Notes: generated by a model from the letters alone, not told the origin. Shown: positions 9,025-17,978, counted from the first letter of the stretch. The stretch: 64,000 nucleotides of DNA from DATEPR01 sp963780635 (GCA_963780635.1 CAWACW010000013.1:868001-932000), one strand, 5' to 3'. Program-made: numbers and translations.

Positions 9025-9921
9025 ATGGCAGGTCTGCTGACGATGTCCATCGTGGAGTATCCCGTCCCGGGTGCCGACACCGGCCCGTACGGCATCACCG
9101 CTGGTCCGGACGGTGCGATGTGGTTCACCGAGACGCACCGGGGCCGGGTCAGCCGGATCACCGCGAGCGGCGAGATCACCTCCTACCGGCTCGACGACGA
9201 GCAGGGCCGCCCGGCGGGCATCACGGTCGGCCCGGACGACGCGGTGTGGTTCACCGAGTCGGGGCGCCACCAGATCAACCGGCTCACCGATGCCGGGCTG
9301 ACGACGTTCGACACCCCGACGCCCGAAGGCGGCCCGTTCGGCATCACCACCGGTCCCGATGGCGCGCTGTGGTTCACCGAAATGAACGTCGGCCGCATCG
9401 GCCGCATCACGCCGGCCGGCGACGCGACCGATTTCGAACTGCCCGCGGCCGGTCAGTTCCCCGCGATGATCGTGGCGGGTGCGGACGAGGCGCTGTGGTT
9501 CACGCTGAACGCGGCGCACGCGATCGGCCGGATCACCACGCAGGGCGCGGTCACCACATTCGCGCTGCCGACACCGGAGGCAGGCCCGGTCGGCATCACC
9601 GCGGGCACCGACGGCGCGCTGTGGTTCGTCGAGATCGGCGCGGGCCAGGTCGGGCGCATCACGACGGACGGCGAGATCACCGAGTTCCCGCTGCCCGACC
9701 GCGCAGCCCGGCCGCACGCGATCGTGGCCGATCCGCACGGCGGCTGCTGGTTCACCGAGTGGGCGGGCAACCGCGTCGGCCGGATCGACGAGGACGGACA
9801 CGTGCAGACGTTCAACCTGATCACTCCCGGCTCCGAGCCGCACGGCATCGCGGTGGCCGCCGACGGCGGCGTCTGGGTGGCACAGGAGATCGGCTCGATC
9901 GCGCACCTGTCGCGGGTCTGA
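9025..9921 (+). CDS. Virginiamycin B (streptogramin B) lyase family beta-propeller
   Basis: A 298-aa protein made of repeated blades with the consensus G-I-T-x-G-P-D-G-A-L-W-F-T-E. The length equals that of Vgb lyases, which linearise streptogramin B antibiotics by eliminative cleavage without water. From memory, the staphylococcal enzyme uses His228, Glu268 and His270. Here His231 (ARPHAI), Glu271 and His273 (GSEPHGI) fall at a constant offset of three, so the catalytic set appears kept. TACTCT at 9012-9017 lies seven bases before ATG 9025, suggesting a leaderless transcript. Many actinobacterial Vgb-like proteins are untested for resistance. Confidence 0.8.
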   Translation: MAGLLTMSIVEYPVPGADTGPYGITAGPDGAMWFTETHRGRVSRITASGEITSYRLDDEQGRPAGITVGPDDAVWFTESGRHQINRLTDAGLTTFDTPTPEGGPFGITTGPDGALWFTEMNVGRIGRITPAGDATDFELPAAGQFPAMIVAGADEALWFTLNAAHAIGRITTQGAVTTFALPTPEAGPVGITAGTDGALWFVEIGAGQVGRITTDGEITEFPLPDRAARPHAIVADPHGGCWFTEWAGNRVGRIDEDGHVQTFNLITPGSEPHGIAVAADGGVWVAQEIGSIAHLSRV

Positions 9922-9984
9922 GCTGGGCCTGACCGGGCACCGCAGCCGGCGCGGTATGGCACCGGCCGACCGACGTCGTCACGC

Positions 9985-10128
9985 CACGGCATCCGATGGT
10001 CCTGGACGGCCGCACACTGGACGGCGCTGGCCGATGTGCTCGCGGAGGCGCTCAACGCGGGGGCGTACCCGGCTGTCCACGAGTTCGGCGCGATCGGCAC
10101 CGGTGAGTTGACGGCGCTGATTGCCAGG
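9985..10128 (+). pseudogene. Remnant of an aromatic amino acid (His/Phe) ammonia-lyase
   Basis: In one frame the translation reads ALADVLAEALNAGAYPAVHEFGAIGTGELTALIA (split here: ALNAGAYPAV, HEFGAIGTGELTALIA). The pattern LNAG-x-x-P-x-V-x-x-x-G-x-x-G-T-G-D/E-L-T-A-L is the segment preceding the MIO site in the HAL/PAL family. No initiator, MIO triad or downstream domain follows, and the similarity stops where the hairpin array begins. I read it as a ~140-bp relic of a lost gene. Confidence 0.5.
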
Positions 10129-10147
10129 CCGACACGACCGTCGGCCC

Positions 10148-10775
10148 GCGAGTCGACCGGCACCGGGTCGACTCGCCCGGAGGTCGCGGGAGTTGACCAC
10201 TGCACGGACGTCTCATCGAAGGTCGCGCCGAGTCGGCCGCACAGCGGTCGACCCGCTGCGCACTGACCGCCGAGCCGTCAACTCGCCCAGCGCTCGGCGC
10301 GAGTCGACCACTGCGAGGTCAGCTCCTCGAGACGTTCGCGAGAGTCGACCACAGCGAGGAGGACTCATTGGCTGCGACGTGTCGGCCGCTCAGCGGTCGA
10401 CCTGCTAAACGCACTGGCCCGCCGAACGGTCAACTCGCCCAGCGCCGCCGCGCGACATTGCGGCGAGTCGACCGCTGCGCGGCCGTCTTACCGAGACCTG
10501 GAATGCGTCGGCCACTCGGCGGTCGACACGCCACGCACTGGCCCCCCGAATGGTCGACTCGCCGGACGTGCGCGCGAGTTGACCACTGCGAGGTCAACTC
10601 CGCAGGACCTTCGCGAGAGTCGACCACTGCGCGGACGACCCATTCGGGCCGCCATATGCCGCCCACTCAGCGGCCGACACGTCGCACACCGCCCGCCGAA
10701 CGGTCAACTCGCCCAGCGCCCCGCGCGAGTCGACCACTGCGGGGTCGACTCGCCGCGACATTGCGGGAGTCGACC
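10148..10775. repeat. Array of about eight hairpins built from GGTCRACTC / GAGTYGACC arms
   Basis: The motif GAGTYGACC occurs again and again with its inverse GGTCRACTC 10-25 bp upstream, giving stem-loops. Clear pairs are 10166-10174/10190-10198, 10277-10286/10299-10308, 10428-10438/10463-10473, 10552-10562/10574-10584, 10592-10600/10617-10625, 10702-10712/10725-10735 and 10743-10751/10767-10775. A reversed pair with perfect 11-bp arms is at 10148-10158/10166-10176, and a degenerate one lies near 10317-10350. Most right arms continue into CTGCG. Longer blocks also repeat: GACCTGGAATGCGTCGGCC occurs at about 10494 and 10797. No plausible gene overlaps the array. Confidence 0.8.
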
Positions 10776-10931
10776 GCTGCGCGGCCGTCTTGCCTAGACC
10801 TGGAATGCGTCGGCCACTCAGCGGCCGACTCGCCGTGCAGCGGGGAACGCAACGCTCATCACGAACCCGGCTGTCGCGGGTTGCGCTGACCTAGGATCGG
10901 CGCGTCCCGTCGGCGCGCAGGAAGGATCAGC

Positions 10932-11852
10932 ATGCCCGAGCACCGCCTGGATCCCGGTCCGGACACCGTGACCGACGTGTTCTCCCGTGACCGCCCGCCG
11001 GTGCTCACCGTCGACCCTGGCGACCGGCTGGTGGTGCGGTCGCTGGACGCATCGGGCTACGTGGAGCGGCAGACGTCGCCCGGTGAGCGGATGCCGACGC
11101 TGATCACCGAGCCGCGCGGCCACTGCCTGACCGGTCCGATCGCGGTGCGCGGTGCCGAGCCGGGCATGATGCTGGCGCTGCACCTGGAGTCGCTGCGGCC
11201 CGACGACTGGGGCTGGACGGTCGCCGGCGCGCGGGACAACGAGCTGAACCGGCGCTTGCGCATCGCCGGCGAACCGCCTGCGTGGCTGTTGTGGGACATC
11301 GACGCGGACAAGGGCGTGGCCCGCAACCAGCACGGGCTGACCGTGGACATCGCGCCGTTCCTGGGCGTGATGGGCTTGCCGCCGGACGAGCCGGGTGAGC
11401 ATTCGACGGTCCCGCCGAGGGCCACCGGCGGCAACATCGACTGCCGCGAGTTGGTCGCCGGGTCGACGCTGTACCTGCCGGTGACCGTGCCGGAAGCGTT
11501 GCTGTGCCTGGGCGACGGCCACGCCGCGCAGGGTGACGGCGAGGTGGCGGGCACGGCGGTCGAGTGCGCGATGACCACGACGTGCACGGTGGACCTGGTG
11601 ACCACTCCCCCGGTGCGCACAGTGCACGCCGTGACGCCGGCCGGGCGGATCACGTTCGGCTTCAGCGAGGACCTGAACGAGGCATCCGGCCAGGCGCTCG
11701 ACGCGATGCTGGACTGGCTGGGCGAGTTGTACGACGTGGACAGGACGACGGCACTGGCGCTGGCCAGCCCGTCGGTGGATCTGCGGGTCACGCAGATCGC
11801 GAACCAGGTGTGGGGTGTCCACGCTGTGCTGCCGGAAGGGGCGTTGCGGTGA
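10932..11852 (+). CDS. Acetamidase/formamidase family protein
   Basis: A 306-aa protein of the FmdA_AmdA family. Characteristic segments are the ATGGNIDCREL core (about residues 165-175), GSTLYLPV, and the metal/active-site loop CLGDGHAAQGDGEV. These enzymes hydrolyse short aliphatic amides to ammonia and the acid. GAAGGATC precedes ATG 10932, and TAGGAT at 10892-10897 is a possible -10. The stop overlaps the GTG of the MetX-like gene, so the two are one operon. The natural amide is unknown. Confidence 0.88.
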   Translation: MPEHRLDPGPDTVTDVFSRDRPPVLTVDPGDRLVVRSLDASGYVERQTSPGERMPTLITEPRGHCLTGPIAVRGAEPGMMLALHLESLRPDDWGWTVAGARDNELNRRLRIAGEPPAWLLWDIDADKGVARNQHGLTVDIAPFLGVMGLPPDEPGEHSTVPPRATGGNIDCRELVAGSTLYLPVTVPEALLCLGDGHAAQGDGEVAGTAVECAMTTTCTVDLVTTPPVRTVHAVTPAGRITFGFSEDLNEASGQALDAMLDWLGELYDVDRTTALALASPSVDLRVTQIANQVWGVHAVLPEGALR

Positions 11853-12868
11853 ACTGGCCGATTCAGGATGGCGTGCTCGAACTAGGTGACCTGCCGGTCG
11901 AGCGTGGTGGCGTGATCAAGGACGCGAAGCTGGCCTGGCAGGCGCACGGGACGCTGAACGCGGCACGTGACAACGTGATCGTCTACCCATGCAGCTACGG
12001 CGCCACGCACGAGGACCTGGCCTGGCTGATCGGTCCGGACGGGATTCTCGATCCGACGCGCTGGTTCATCGTGGTGCCGGACATGTTCTCCAACGGCGTG
12101 TCCTCCAGCGCGGCGGACACTCCGGACTACCCGGCGCTGGTCACCATGCGGGACAACGTCATGGCCCAGAAGCGGCTGCTGACGGAGCAGTTCGGCGTCG
12201 ACCGGGTGGCGGCGGTGTACGGCTTCTCGATGGGCGCAGGCCAGGCGTACCACTGGGCGGCGACGTTCCCCGACGAGGTGGACAGGGCCATCGTGGTGTG
12301 CGGCAGCGCGAGGACGGCGGTGCACAACCAGGTTTTCCTGTCCGGGTTGCTGAGGATCTTGGAGGCAGCGCCGGAGTACGAGGGCGGCGGCAGGTTCTCG
12401 GCGCAACCCACGCCTGCGCTCAAGGCGTTCGCGCACGTGTACGCGGGCTGGGGCCTGAGCCAGGACTTCTACCGGGCGGGCCTCTACAAGTCGGCACTGG
12501 GCGCGCCTGACCTGGAAACGTTCCTGCGCACCGACTGGGAAGAGGGCTTCGGCGAAAACCCGGCGGCGAATCTTTATGCCCAGGCACTGACCTGGTACCA
12601 CGCGGACATCAGCGCCGACCCGCGCTATGGCGGCGATCTGGCCGGGGCACTGGCCGCGATCCGGGCCAAGGTGCTGCTGCTGCCGGGCGAGACGGACCTC
12701 TACTTCCGGGTCGCGGACAACGAGGCGGAACTCCCTCACCTGGCGCACGGCGATCTGCGGCCCATCCCGAGCATCTGGGGCCACCGGGCAGGCGCACCGG
12801 CGATCGATCCCAACCCGGAGGACTTCGAGTTCGTCAAGACCGCCGTACGGGAGTGGCTGGACAGCTAG
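11849..12868 (+). CDS. Alpha/beta hydrolase of the homoserine O-acetyltransferase (MetX)-like family
   Basis: A 339-aa alpha/beta-hydrolase with the nucleophile elbow GFSMGAGQ (Ser about residue 129), a preceding NVIVYPCSYGATHEDLAWLIG oxyanion region (shown in parts: NVIVYPCSYG, ATHEDLAWLIG), an acid in LPGETDLYF and a late histidine in IWGHRAG. The layout is that of MetX-type acyltransferases, but it is shorter than true MetX and lacks the standard homoserine-binding loop, so amide or ester hydrolysis is equally possible. It starts at GTG 11849 inside the acetamidase stop (GTGA), implying a joint role with that amidase. Confidence 0.8.
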   Translation: MNWPIQDGVLELGDLPVERGGVIKDAKLAWQAHGTLNAARDNVIVYPCSYGATHEDLAWLIGPDGILDPTRWFIVVPDMFSNGVSSSAADTPDYPALVTMRDNVMAQKRLLTEQFGVDRVAAVYGFSMGAGQAYHWAATFPDEVDRAIVVCGSARTAVHNQVFLSGLLRILEAAPEYEGGGRFSAQPTPALKAFAHVYAGWGLSQDFYRAGLYKSALGAPDLETFLRTDWEEGFGENPAANLYAQALTWYHADISADPRYGGDLAGALAAIRAKVLLLPGETDLYFRVADNEAELPHLAHGDLRPIPSIWGHRAGAPAIDPNPEDFEFVKTAVREWLDS

Positions 12869-12909
12869 GTGTCTCCGGTAACCCTCGACGGGTTACCGGA
12901 CACCACTAG
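12865..12909. terminator. Bidirectional terminator-like palindrome carrying both flanking stop codons
   Basis: CTAG-GTGTC(T)CCGGTAACCC, a 5-base loop, then GGGTTACCGGACACC-ACTAG. The arms pair over about 18 bases with one bulge. Each end contains CTAG, which supplies the TAG stop of the MetX-like gene on the plus strand and of the U32-like gene on the minus strand. The same sequence (CTAGTGGTGTCC, then GTAACC) starts a longer palindrome at 28967. Confidence 0.75.
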
Positions 12910-13835
12910 CGGACCGGTACGGCGAGGTCGGCGGCGCCGGGCTCCGATCCCACGGCTTCGGGCAGGTATCGACCCAGCAACTCCAGTCCCAACTCGGCCC
13001 GTCGCACCCGCTCCCGCCCCAGCGCCACAGCCGTCGGCGTCAGATGAGTCCCACTGGGATAGATGTTCGGCGCGTTGCGCAGCCCGAACTTCAAATACAC
13101 CGGAGCGGCGACCCGGACGATCTCGGCGATCTCGAAGTGCCGCACGAACCCGCCGAGATCGTCCGGCGACTCGACGTAGATGTCCAGCGGTAGATCGACA
13201 GCCGCCCGAACAGCCGCCAGTTGAGCCAGGGTGAGGTCAGTGGGCACGTTGTAGGTCGTCGCGCCCAGCGACTCGGCGAGCCTGATCGACGCCGGATTCG
13301 CCAGTCCCATTTGCACACTGACCTTCAAGCTGAGTTCCGACGGCAACTCGCCCGCGGCGCGCATCCGGGCAGCCACGTCGAGCACTCCGAGATCGGTGAC
13401 GAGCACACCGCGGACACCGGTCTCGGTGGTCCGCCGAATGTCCTCAAGCACATGCACGAGCTGATCGGCACCCTGCGCCTGCACGGCCAACGCGGCAAGC
13501 CCGGCAGACCGGGCCCCGGCACCCACGCCCCAGCCGGCAAGAGGCCGGGCGAAGATGCTCACCTCGACGCGACGAGCAGCGGCCTGCTCCGACATCGAGC
13601 CCAGTTCGGACCGGGTGAGCAGCATCCCCCCACTCCCCTGCGACACCCGGTGCACGAGGACCCCACGGTCGTCGGCCTCGGCGAACACGGCCGTCAGCGC
13701 CTCAGGCCCTTCGACGCTCGGGATCTCGACGCGGTACTGCGCGCCGTCCGGGAAGCGCTTGGCGCTGGTGGGCAGGTCGTGGGCGTCCCCGTCGGGCAGC
13801 CCGAGCGAGCGTAGGAACCCGCGGGTCGACTCCAT
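12906..13835 (-). CDS. Peptidase U32-like TIM-barrel protein
   Basis: A 309-aa protein. Beta-alpha repeats are visible: RGVLVTDLGVLDVA, ELSLKVSVQMGLANPASIRLAESLGAT (in parts), TTYNVPTDLTLAQLAAVR, LPLDIYVESPDDLGGF. The order resembles the N-terminal barrel of U32/YhbU-type proteins, in which a lane of strands scans for sibling segments and 'distinct names' such as NPxSI. The Cys-rich Fe-S region of UbiU/UbiV is not seen. It is convergent with the acetamidase operon. Assignment to U32 is by pattern only and moderately sure; function is unknown. Confidence 0.55.
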   Translation of the reverse strand: MESTRGFLRSLGLPDGDAHDLPTSAKRFPDGAQYRVEIPSVEGPEALTAVFAEADDRGVLVHRVSQGSGGMLLTRSELGSMSEQAAARRVEVSIFARPLAGWGVGAGARSAGLAALAVQAQGADQLVHVLEDIRRTTETGVRGVLVTDLGVLDVAARMRAAGELPSELSLKVSVQMGLANPASIRLAESLGATTYNVPTDLTLAQLAAVRAAVDLPLDIYVESPDDLGGFVRHFEIAEIVRVAAPVYLKFGLRNAPNIYPSGTHLTPTAVALGRERVRRAELGLELLGRYLPEAVGSEPGAADLAVPVR

Positions 13836-13949
13836 GATCGCGAGGCTAGAGGTCGGTGGAAATTCGCGTCAAGAACGAACCGATCGAGGACCGTTCCTGA
13901 CCGCGATGCCACCTAACCTGGGGTCATTCGCATGGAGAGAGGGGCCATC

Positions 13950-14321
13950 ATGGACTGGAAGCTCGAACTCGTCATCCTGCCGGTGTCCGACGTGGACAAG
14001 GCGAAGGCGTTCTACGTCGACCAGATCGGCTTCGTGGCCGACTACGACCACCGGGTCAGCGACGAAATCCGCTTCGTCCAGCTGACGCCGCCCGGTTCGG
14101 CGTGCTCGATCGCGTTCGGCCAGGGCCTCACCGACGCCCAGCCGGGCACCGTGAAGGGCCTGCAGATCGTCATCGACGACGCGCAGGCCGCACACGACGA
14201 GCTGGCCGCGCGCGGGGTCGCGGTGAGCGACGTCCAGCCGATGGAGTGGGGCACGTTCGTGTTCTTCAGCGACCCGGACGGCAACGCCTGGTCGCTCCAG
14301 CAGCTGCCGAAGCGCTCCTAG
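13950..14321 (+). CDS. VOC (glyoxalase/bleomycin resistance) family protein
   Basis: A 123-aa VOC protein with two beta-alpha-beta-beta-beta modules: LVILPVSDVDKAKAFYVDQIGF, then GLQIVIDDAQAAHDELAARGV and FVFFSDPDGNAWSLQQ. The FSDPDGN signature is typical. GAGAGAGGGG precedes ATG 13950. Most proteins of this type have unknown substrates. It overlaps the convergent permease gene by four bases. Confidence 0.85.
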   Translation: MDWKLELVILPVSDVDKAKAFYVDQIGFVADYDHRVSDEIRFVQLTPPGSACSIAFGQGLTDAQPGTVKGLQIVIDDAQAAHDELAARGVAVSDVQPMEWGTFVFFSDPDGNAWSLQQLPKRS

Positions 14322-15748
14322 CGCGGTCCCGTGGCGGCGGGCCGGTCGTCGGGCCTGGCGTTCTCGTCCATCGTCAGCGTCACGCTCCGGCCCGTCACCG
14401 CGCGCACCACGATCACGATGATGCCGATCAGCAGCCACGCGCCCGCGACGAGTTTGGCGTGAGTGTCCGCGTTGACCAGCACGTAGCCGATGATGACGAA
14501 CCCGATCAGCGGCACGGCCAGGTGCATGCCGTAGGTCCGTTCCCGGCGCTTGACCAGGTAGTACACGGCCACCGAGACGTGCAGCAGCAGGAACGAGACC
14601 AGGGCGCCGACGTTGACCAGGCTGGACAGGAACGCCACCTGCCCGGCCAGCCCGACACCGAGCGCGAGGCTGATCACGGCGACCAGCAGCACCGCCCGCT
14701 CGGGCACCCGGCGACGCTCGCTGATGTGTGCGAGGAAGCCGGGCAGCGTGTGGTCGCGGGCCATCGAGAACAGCAGCCGGGCGGTCGCGTTCTGCGCGAC
14801 CAGGCTGTTGGCGATGGCGGCCGCGAGCGCCGAGGACACGGCGACCAGCACGGTCAGCCAGTGGCCGCCTGCCAGCCCGGCGATGTTGTAGAACGCCTGG
14901 TTCTCGGCGTCCTCGCCGGCGAACTGGGTCTTGCCGGGCACCAGAAGCGAGGCCAGATAGGTCTGCACGACGAACAGCACGGCCACGATCAACAGGGCCA
15001 GGACGGTGGCCCTGCCGACGATCCGCGAACCGCCCCTGACCTCCTCGGCCTGCGTCGAGATGGCGTCGAAGCCGAGGAACGAGAGCACGGCCACGGACAG
15101 TGCCGCGAACACCAGGCTCGGTGCGAACACGGCCGGGTTGAAGAACGGGGTGCTCGACCAGTGGGCACCCCCGACGCCGTTGTCGATGGCGATGATCGCC
15201 GCCACGATGAAGATCGCGAGCACGATCAGCTCGGCGACCAGGAAGGCCCGGGTGGCCCAGGCCGTCGTCTCGACGCCCGCCAGGTTCACCACGGTGTTGA
15301 ACACGACGAAGATGACGATCCACAGCCACTGCGGCACGCCGGGCACGACGGTGTCCAGCGCGACGGCACCGGTCACGTAGAGCAACGTCGGCACCAGCAG
15401 GTAGTCCAGCAGGATCGCCCAGCCGGCGAGGAAGCCGACCCAGGGTGTGATGCCGCGGCCCGCATAGGCGTAGACCGAGCCCGCCACCGGGAACGCCCTG
15501 CTCATCTCCCGGTAGCTCAGGGCGGTGAAGAGCATCGCGACCAGGCCGATGACGTAGGTCAGCGGCACCATGCCCTTGGACGCGTTGAACACGACGCCGA
15601 AGATCGCGAACGGCGCGATCGGAACCATGAAGATGAGGCCGTAGACGAGCAGGTCGCGCAGTCGCAGCGACCGCCGCAGCTGCTGCTGGTAGCCGAACTC
15701 GGCAAGTGAGTCGCCGCGTACCGTAGTCCCGTCGTCACCGTTCGTCAT
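14318..15748 (-). CDS. APC-superfamily amino acid permease
   Basis: A 476-aa protein with about 12 hydrophobic spans. The N-terminal region RLRDLLVYGLIFMVPIAPFAIFG, the TM1 unwound glycine region, and the TM6 motif SFLGFDAISTQAEEVRGGSR fit the amino acid-polyamine-organocation family. A C-terminal polar tail of ~20 residues is cytoplasmic. It is preceded 10 bp upstream by a proline iminopeptidase-like hydrolase, so the pair probably takes up and processes an amino-acid derivative or amide. Confidence 0.85.
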   Translation of the reverse strand: MTNGDDGTTVRGDSLAEFGYQQQLRRSLRLRDLLVYGLIFMVPIAPFAIFGVVFNASKGMVPLTYVIGLVAMLFTALSYREMSRAFPVAGSVYAYAGRGITPWVGFLAGWAILLDYLLVPTLLYVTGAVALDTVVPGVPQWLWIVIFVVFNTVVNLAGVETTAWATRAFLVAELIVLAIFIVAAIIAIDNGVGGAHWSSTPFFNPAVFAPSLVFAALSVAVLSFLGFDAISTQAEEVRGGSRIVGRATVLALLIVAVLFVVQTYLASLLVPGKTQFAGEDAENQAFYNIAGLAGGHWLTVLVAVSSALAAAIANSLVAQNATARLLFSMARDHTLPGFLAHISERRRVPERAVLLVAVISLALGVGLAGQVAFLSSLVNVGALVSFLLLHVSVAVYYLVKRRERTYGMHLAVPLIGFVIIGYVLVNADTHAKLVAGAWLLIGIIVIVVRAVTGRSVTLTMDENARPDDRPAATGPR

Positions 15749-15758
15749 GAGTGGCTTC

Positions 15759-16661
15759 TTACCCGTCCGCGGACGCGAGGAAACCCGTCAGAACCGAGTT
15801 GAAACCCCTCGCCTCCTCGACGTGCGGCATGTGGCTGGACTCCGCGAACACCGTCCAGGCGACGTCCGGGATGCCCTCGAAGAACGGCTGTACCGTTTCG
15901 GTGGTCGCCTCGTCGTAGCGGCCGCTGACCAGCAACGTGGGCGCGGTGATGCGGTCGACCCTGTCCACGATCGACCAGTCGCGCAGGCTGCCGACGACGT
16001 GGAACTCGCTGGGCCCGTTCATCGTCTGGTAGACGGTGGGGTCGGCGGCCATGGCGTCGAACGTGGCGACGACCTCGGCGGGCATCGGCACCAGGCGGCA
16101 GACGTGTCGCGTATAGAACGCCGACATGGCCTGCTGGTACTCGGGGCTGTCGGTGGTACCTGCCGCCTCGTGCTCGCGCAGCACGGCGTCCACCTCGGGC
16201 GGCAGGTCGGCGCGCAACACGCCCGCTGCCTCCGACCACAGCCGCATCGACGCGGGCGAGTCGGCGATGACCAGCGCGCGCAGGCCTGCGGGATCCCGGA
16301 CCGCGTGCTCGGCGGCCAGCATGCCGCCCCACGACTGGCCGAGCATCGTGTAGTCGGCCGCGATACCCAGCATGGTCAGCAGGTTGTCCAGCTCGGCCAG
16401 GAAGAACTCCGGCGTCCAGAAGTCGGCGGGCACATCGGGCAGGTGGGTGGACCGGCCGTTGCCGATCTGGTCGTAGTGGACGACCGCGCGCCCGGTGTCG
16501 GCGATCGCGGTGAGCGAGAGCAGGTAGTCGTGGGTGCAGCCCGGGCCGCCGTGCAGGACGACGAGTGGCGCGGGCCCGGACTTCAGGTCACCGGTGACCC
16601 GGTACCAGGTCTCGTAGTCCCGGAACGGGACCGTGCCCTCCGTGGTCGCCTGCGCTGCCAT
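15759..16661 (-). CDS. Proline iminopeptidase / amino-acid amidase family alpha/beta hydrolase (S33)
   Basis: A 300-aa S33 hydrolase. The oxyanion motif HGGPG (about residue 37), the nucleophile elbow GQSWGGM (Ser near 110), an aspartate in LVSGRYDEAT and histidine in ESSHMPHVEE complete the triad. This arrangement matches tricorn-factor-type and L-amino-acid amidases that use the proline iminopeptidase fold. It is the first gene of a two-gene unit with the APC permease. Upstream GAGGAGG on the minus strand is a good ribosome-binding site. Confidence 0.85.
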   Translation of the reverse strand: MAAQATTEGTVPFRDYETWYRVTGDLKSGPAPLVVLHGGPGCTHDYLLSLTAIADTGRAVVHYDQIGNGRSTHLPDVPADFWTPEFFLAELDNLLTMLGIAADYTMLGQSWGGMLAAEHAVRDPAGLRALVIADSPASMRLWSEAAGVLRADLPPEVDAVLREHEAAGTTDSPEYQQAMSAFYTRHVCRLVPMPAEVVATFDAMAADPTVYQTMNGPSEFHVVGSLRDWSIVDRVDRITAPTLLVSGRYDEATTETVQPFFEGIPDVAWTVFAESSHMPHVEEARGFNSVLTGFLASADG

Positions 16662-16784
16662 GTGCGCCTCCTCGTCACCGATGCTCCGTTGTTTGGTATC
16701 AAGGATGGACCTTTGGCGCTAGTCGATCCTTGTCACCCCGGGTCGGTAGGGTCGGCGCCCTGCCGAACCCAGGGGGTGCATGTC

Positions 16785-17978
16785 ATGGGTCTGTCCGAGT
16801 CCCGGCTGCGCAGGATGCACGACGTCATGGCCGGTCACGTCGAGCGCGGCGCGATGCCCGGCGTGGTCACGGTGGTCAGCAGGCATGGCGAGACACACGT
16901 CGACGTGATCGGCACGATGGCCGCAGGCGGCGCGGCGCCGATGCGGCGGGATGGCATCTTCCGGATCTCGTCGATGACGAAGCCGATCACGGCGGCGGCC
17001 GCGCTGATCATGATCGAGGAGTGCCGGCTGCGGCTGGACGACCCGATCGACGACCTGCTGCCCGAGTTGGCGAACCGGCAGGTGCTGCGGACGCTGACCG
17101 GGCCACTCGACGACACCGAACCCGCGCACCGGCCGATCACCCTGCGTGATCTGCTCACGTTCCGGATGGGCTTCGGCATGGTGTTCGGTTCGCCCGAGGA
17201 CTACCCGATCCTGGCGGCGGCCATCGACCGCCGCGTCGCCACCGGCCCGCCGCGCCCGCTGGACATGCCGACGCCGCAGGAGTACCTGCGTGGCCTCGGC
17301 GAGCTCCCGCTGATGCACCAGCCGGGCGAGAAATGGCTCTACAACACGGGATCCGACGTGCTGGGCGTGCTGATCGCGCGGGCCACCGGCCAGTCGCTGG
17401 GCACGTTCCTACGGGAGCGCCTGTTCGAACCGCTGGGCATGGTGGACACGTCGTTCAGCGTGCCCGCCGCGAAGCTCGACCGGCTGCCGACGAGTTACCT
17501 GGCCGAGCAGACCGGCGGCATCAGCCGGTACGACGAACCGAACGGCCAGTGGGCGAGTCCGCCGCCGTTCGAGTCCGGTGCCGGTGGCCTGGTCAGCACG
17601 GCCGACGACTACCTCGCGTTCGCCACGATGTTGTTGCGGCGTGGCAGGCATGGCACCGAGCGGATCCTGTCCCGGCCCGCGGTCGAGTTGATGACGACGG
17701 ACCAGCTGACGCCCGCGCAGAAGGCGGTGTCCGGGTTCTTCCCCGGCTATTTCGACAATCGCGGATGGGGCATGGGCGTGTCGGTCGTGACGGGTCGCGA
17801 CGACCTGTCGGCCGTACCGGGCCGGTTCGGCTGGGACGGCGGACTGGGCACCGCGTGGTGGTCGGACCCGGCGGAGGACCTGACCGCGATCATGCTCACC
17901 CAACGGGGCGAGTTCCACCCGATTTCCAAGGTGTACCAGGACTTCTGGACGTCGGTCTACCAGACCATCGACGACTGA
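16785..17978 (+). CDS. Serine hydrolase, beta-lactamase class C / esterase family
   Basis: A 397-aa protein with the catalytic SMTK tetrad (S-x-x-K, about residues 64-67), the Y-x-N equivalent YNTGSD and a late WDGGLG in place of K-T-G/H-x-G. There is no signal peptide, so a cytoplasmic esterase or D-aminopeptidase-like role is more likely than beta-lactam resistance. ATG 16785 is the first start after the intergenic promoter region shared with the divergent S33 hydrolase. Confidence 0.85.
   Translation: MGLSESRLRRMHDVMAGHVERGAMPGVVTVVSRHGETHVDVIGTMAAGGAAPMRRDGIFRISSMTKPITAAAALIMIEECRLRLDDPIDDLLPELANRQVLRTLTGPLDDTEPAHRPITLRDLLTFRMGFGMVFGSPEDYPILAAAIDRRVATGPPRPLDMPTPQEYLRGLGELPLMHQPGEKWLYNTGSDVLGVLIARATGQSLGTFLRERLFEPLGMVDTSFSVPAAKLDRLPTSYLAEQTGGISRYDEPNGQWASPPPFESGAGGLVSTADDYLAFATMLLRRGRHGTERILSRPAVELMTTDQLTPAQKAVSGFFPGYFDNRGWGMGVSVVTGRDDLSAVPGRFGWDGGLGTAWWSDPAEDLTAIMLTQRGEFHPISKVYQDFWTSVYQTIDD

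Noticed and set aside
10148..10775. CRISPR array
   Set aside because: Repeat units are palindromic, of unequal spacing and with no unique spacers of constant length; no cas genes nearby.
10368..10889. Open frame of 173 codons through the hairpin array
   Set aside because: The translation is an Arg/Thr/Pro-rich reading of repeats without family features or RBS.
16785..17978. Beta-lactam resistance enzyme
   Set aside because: No signal peptide and the third motif is WDGGLG instead of KTG; an esterase or peptidase of the same fold is more likely.
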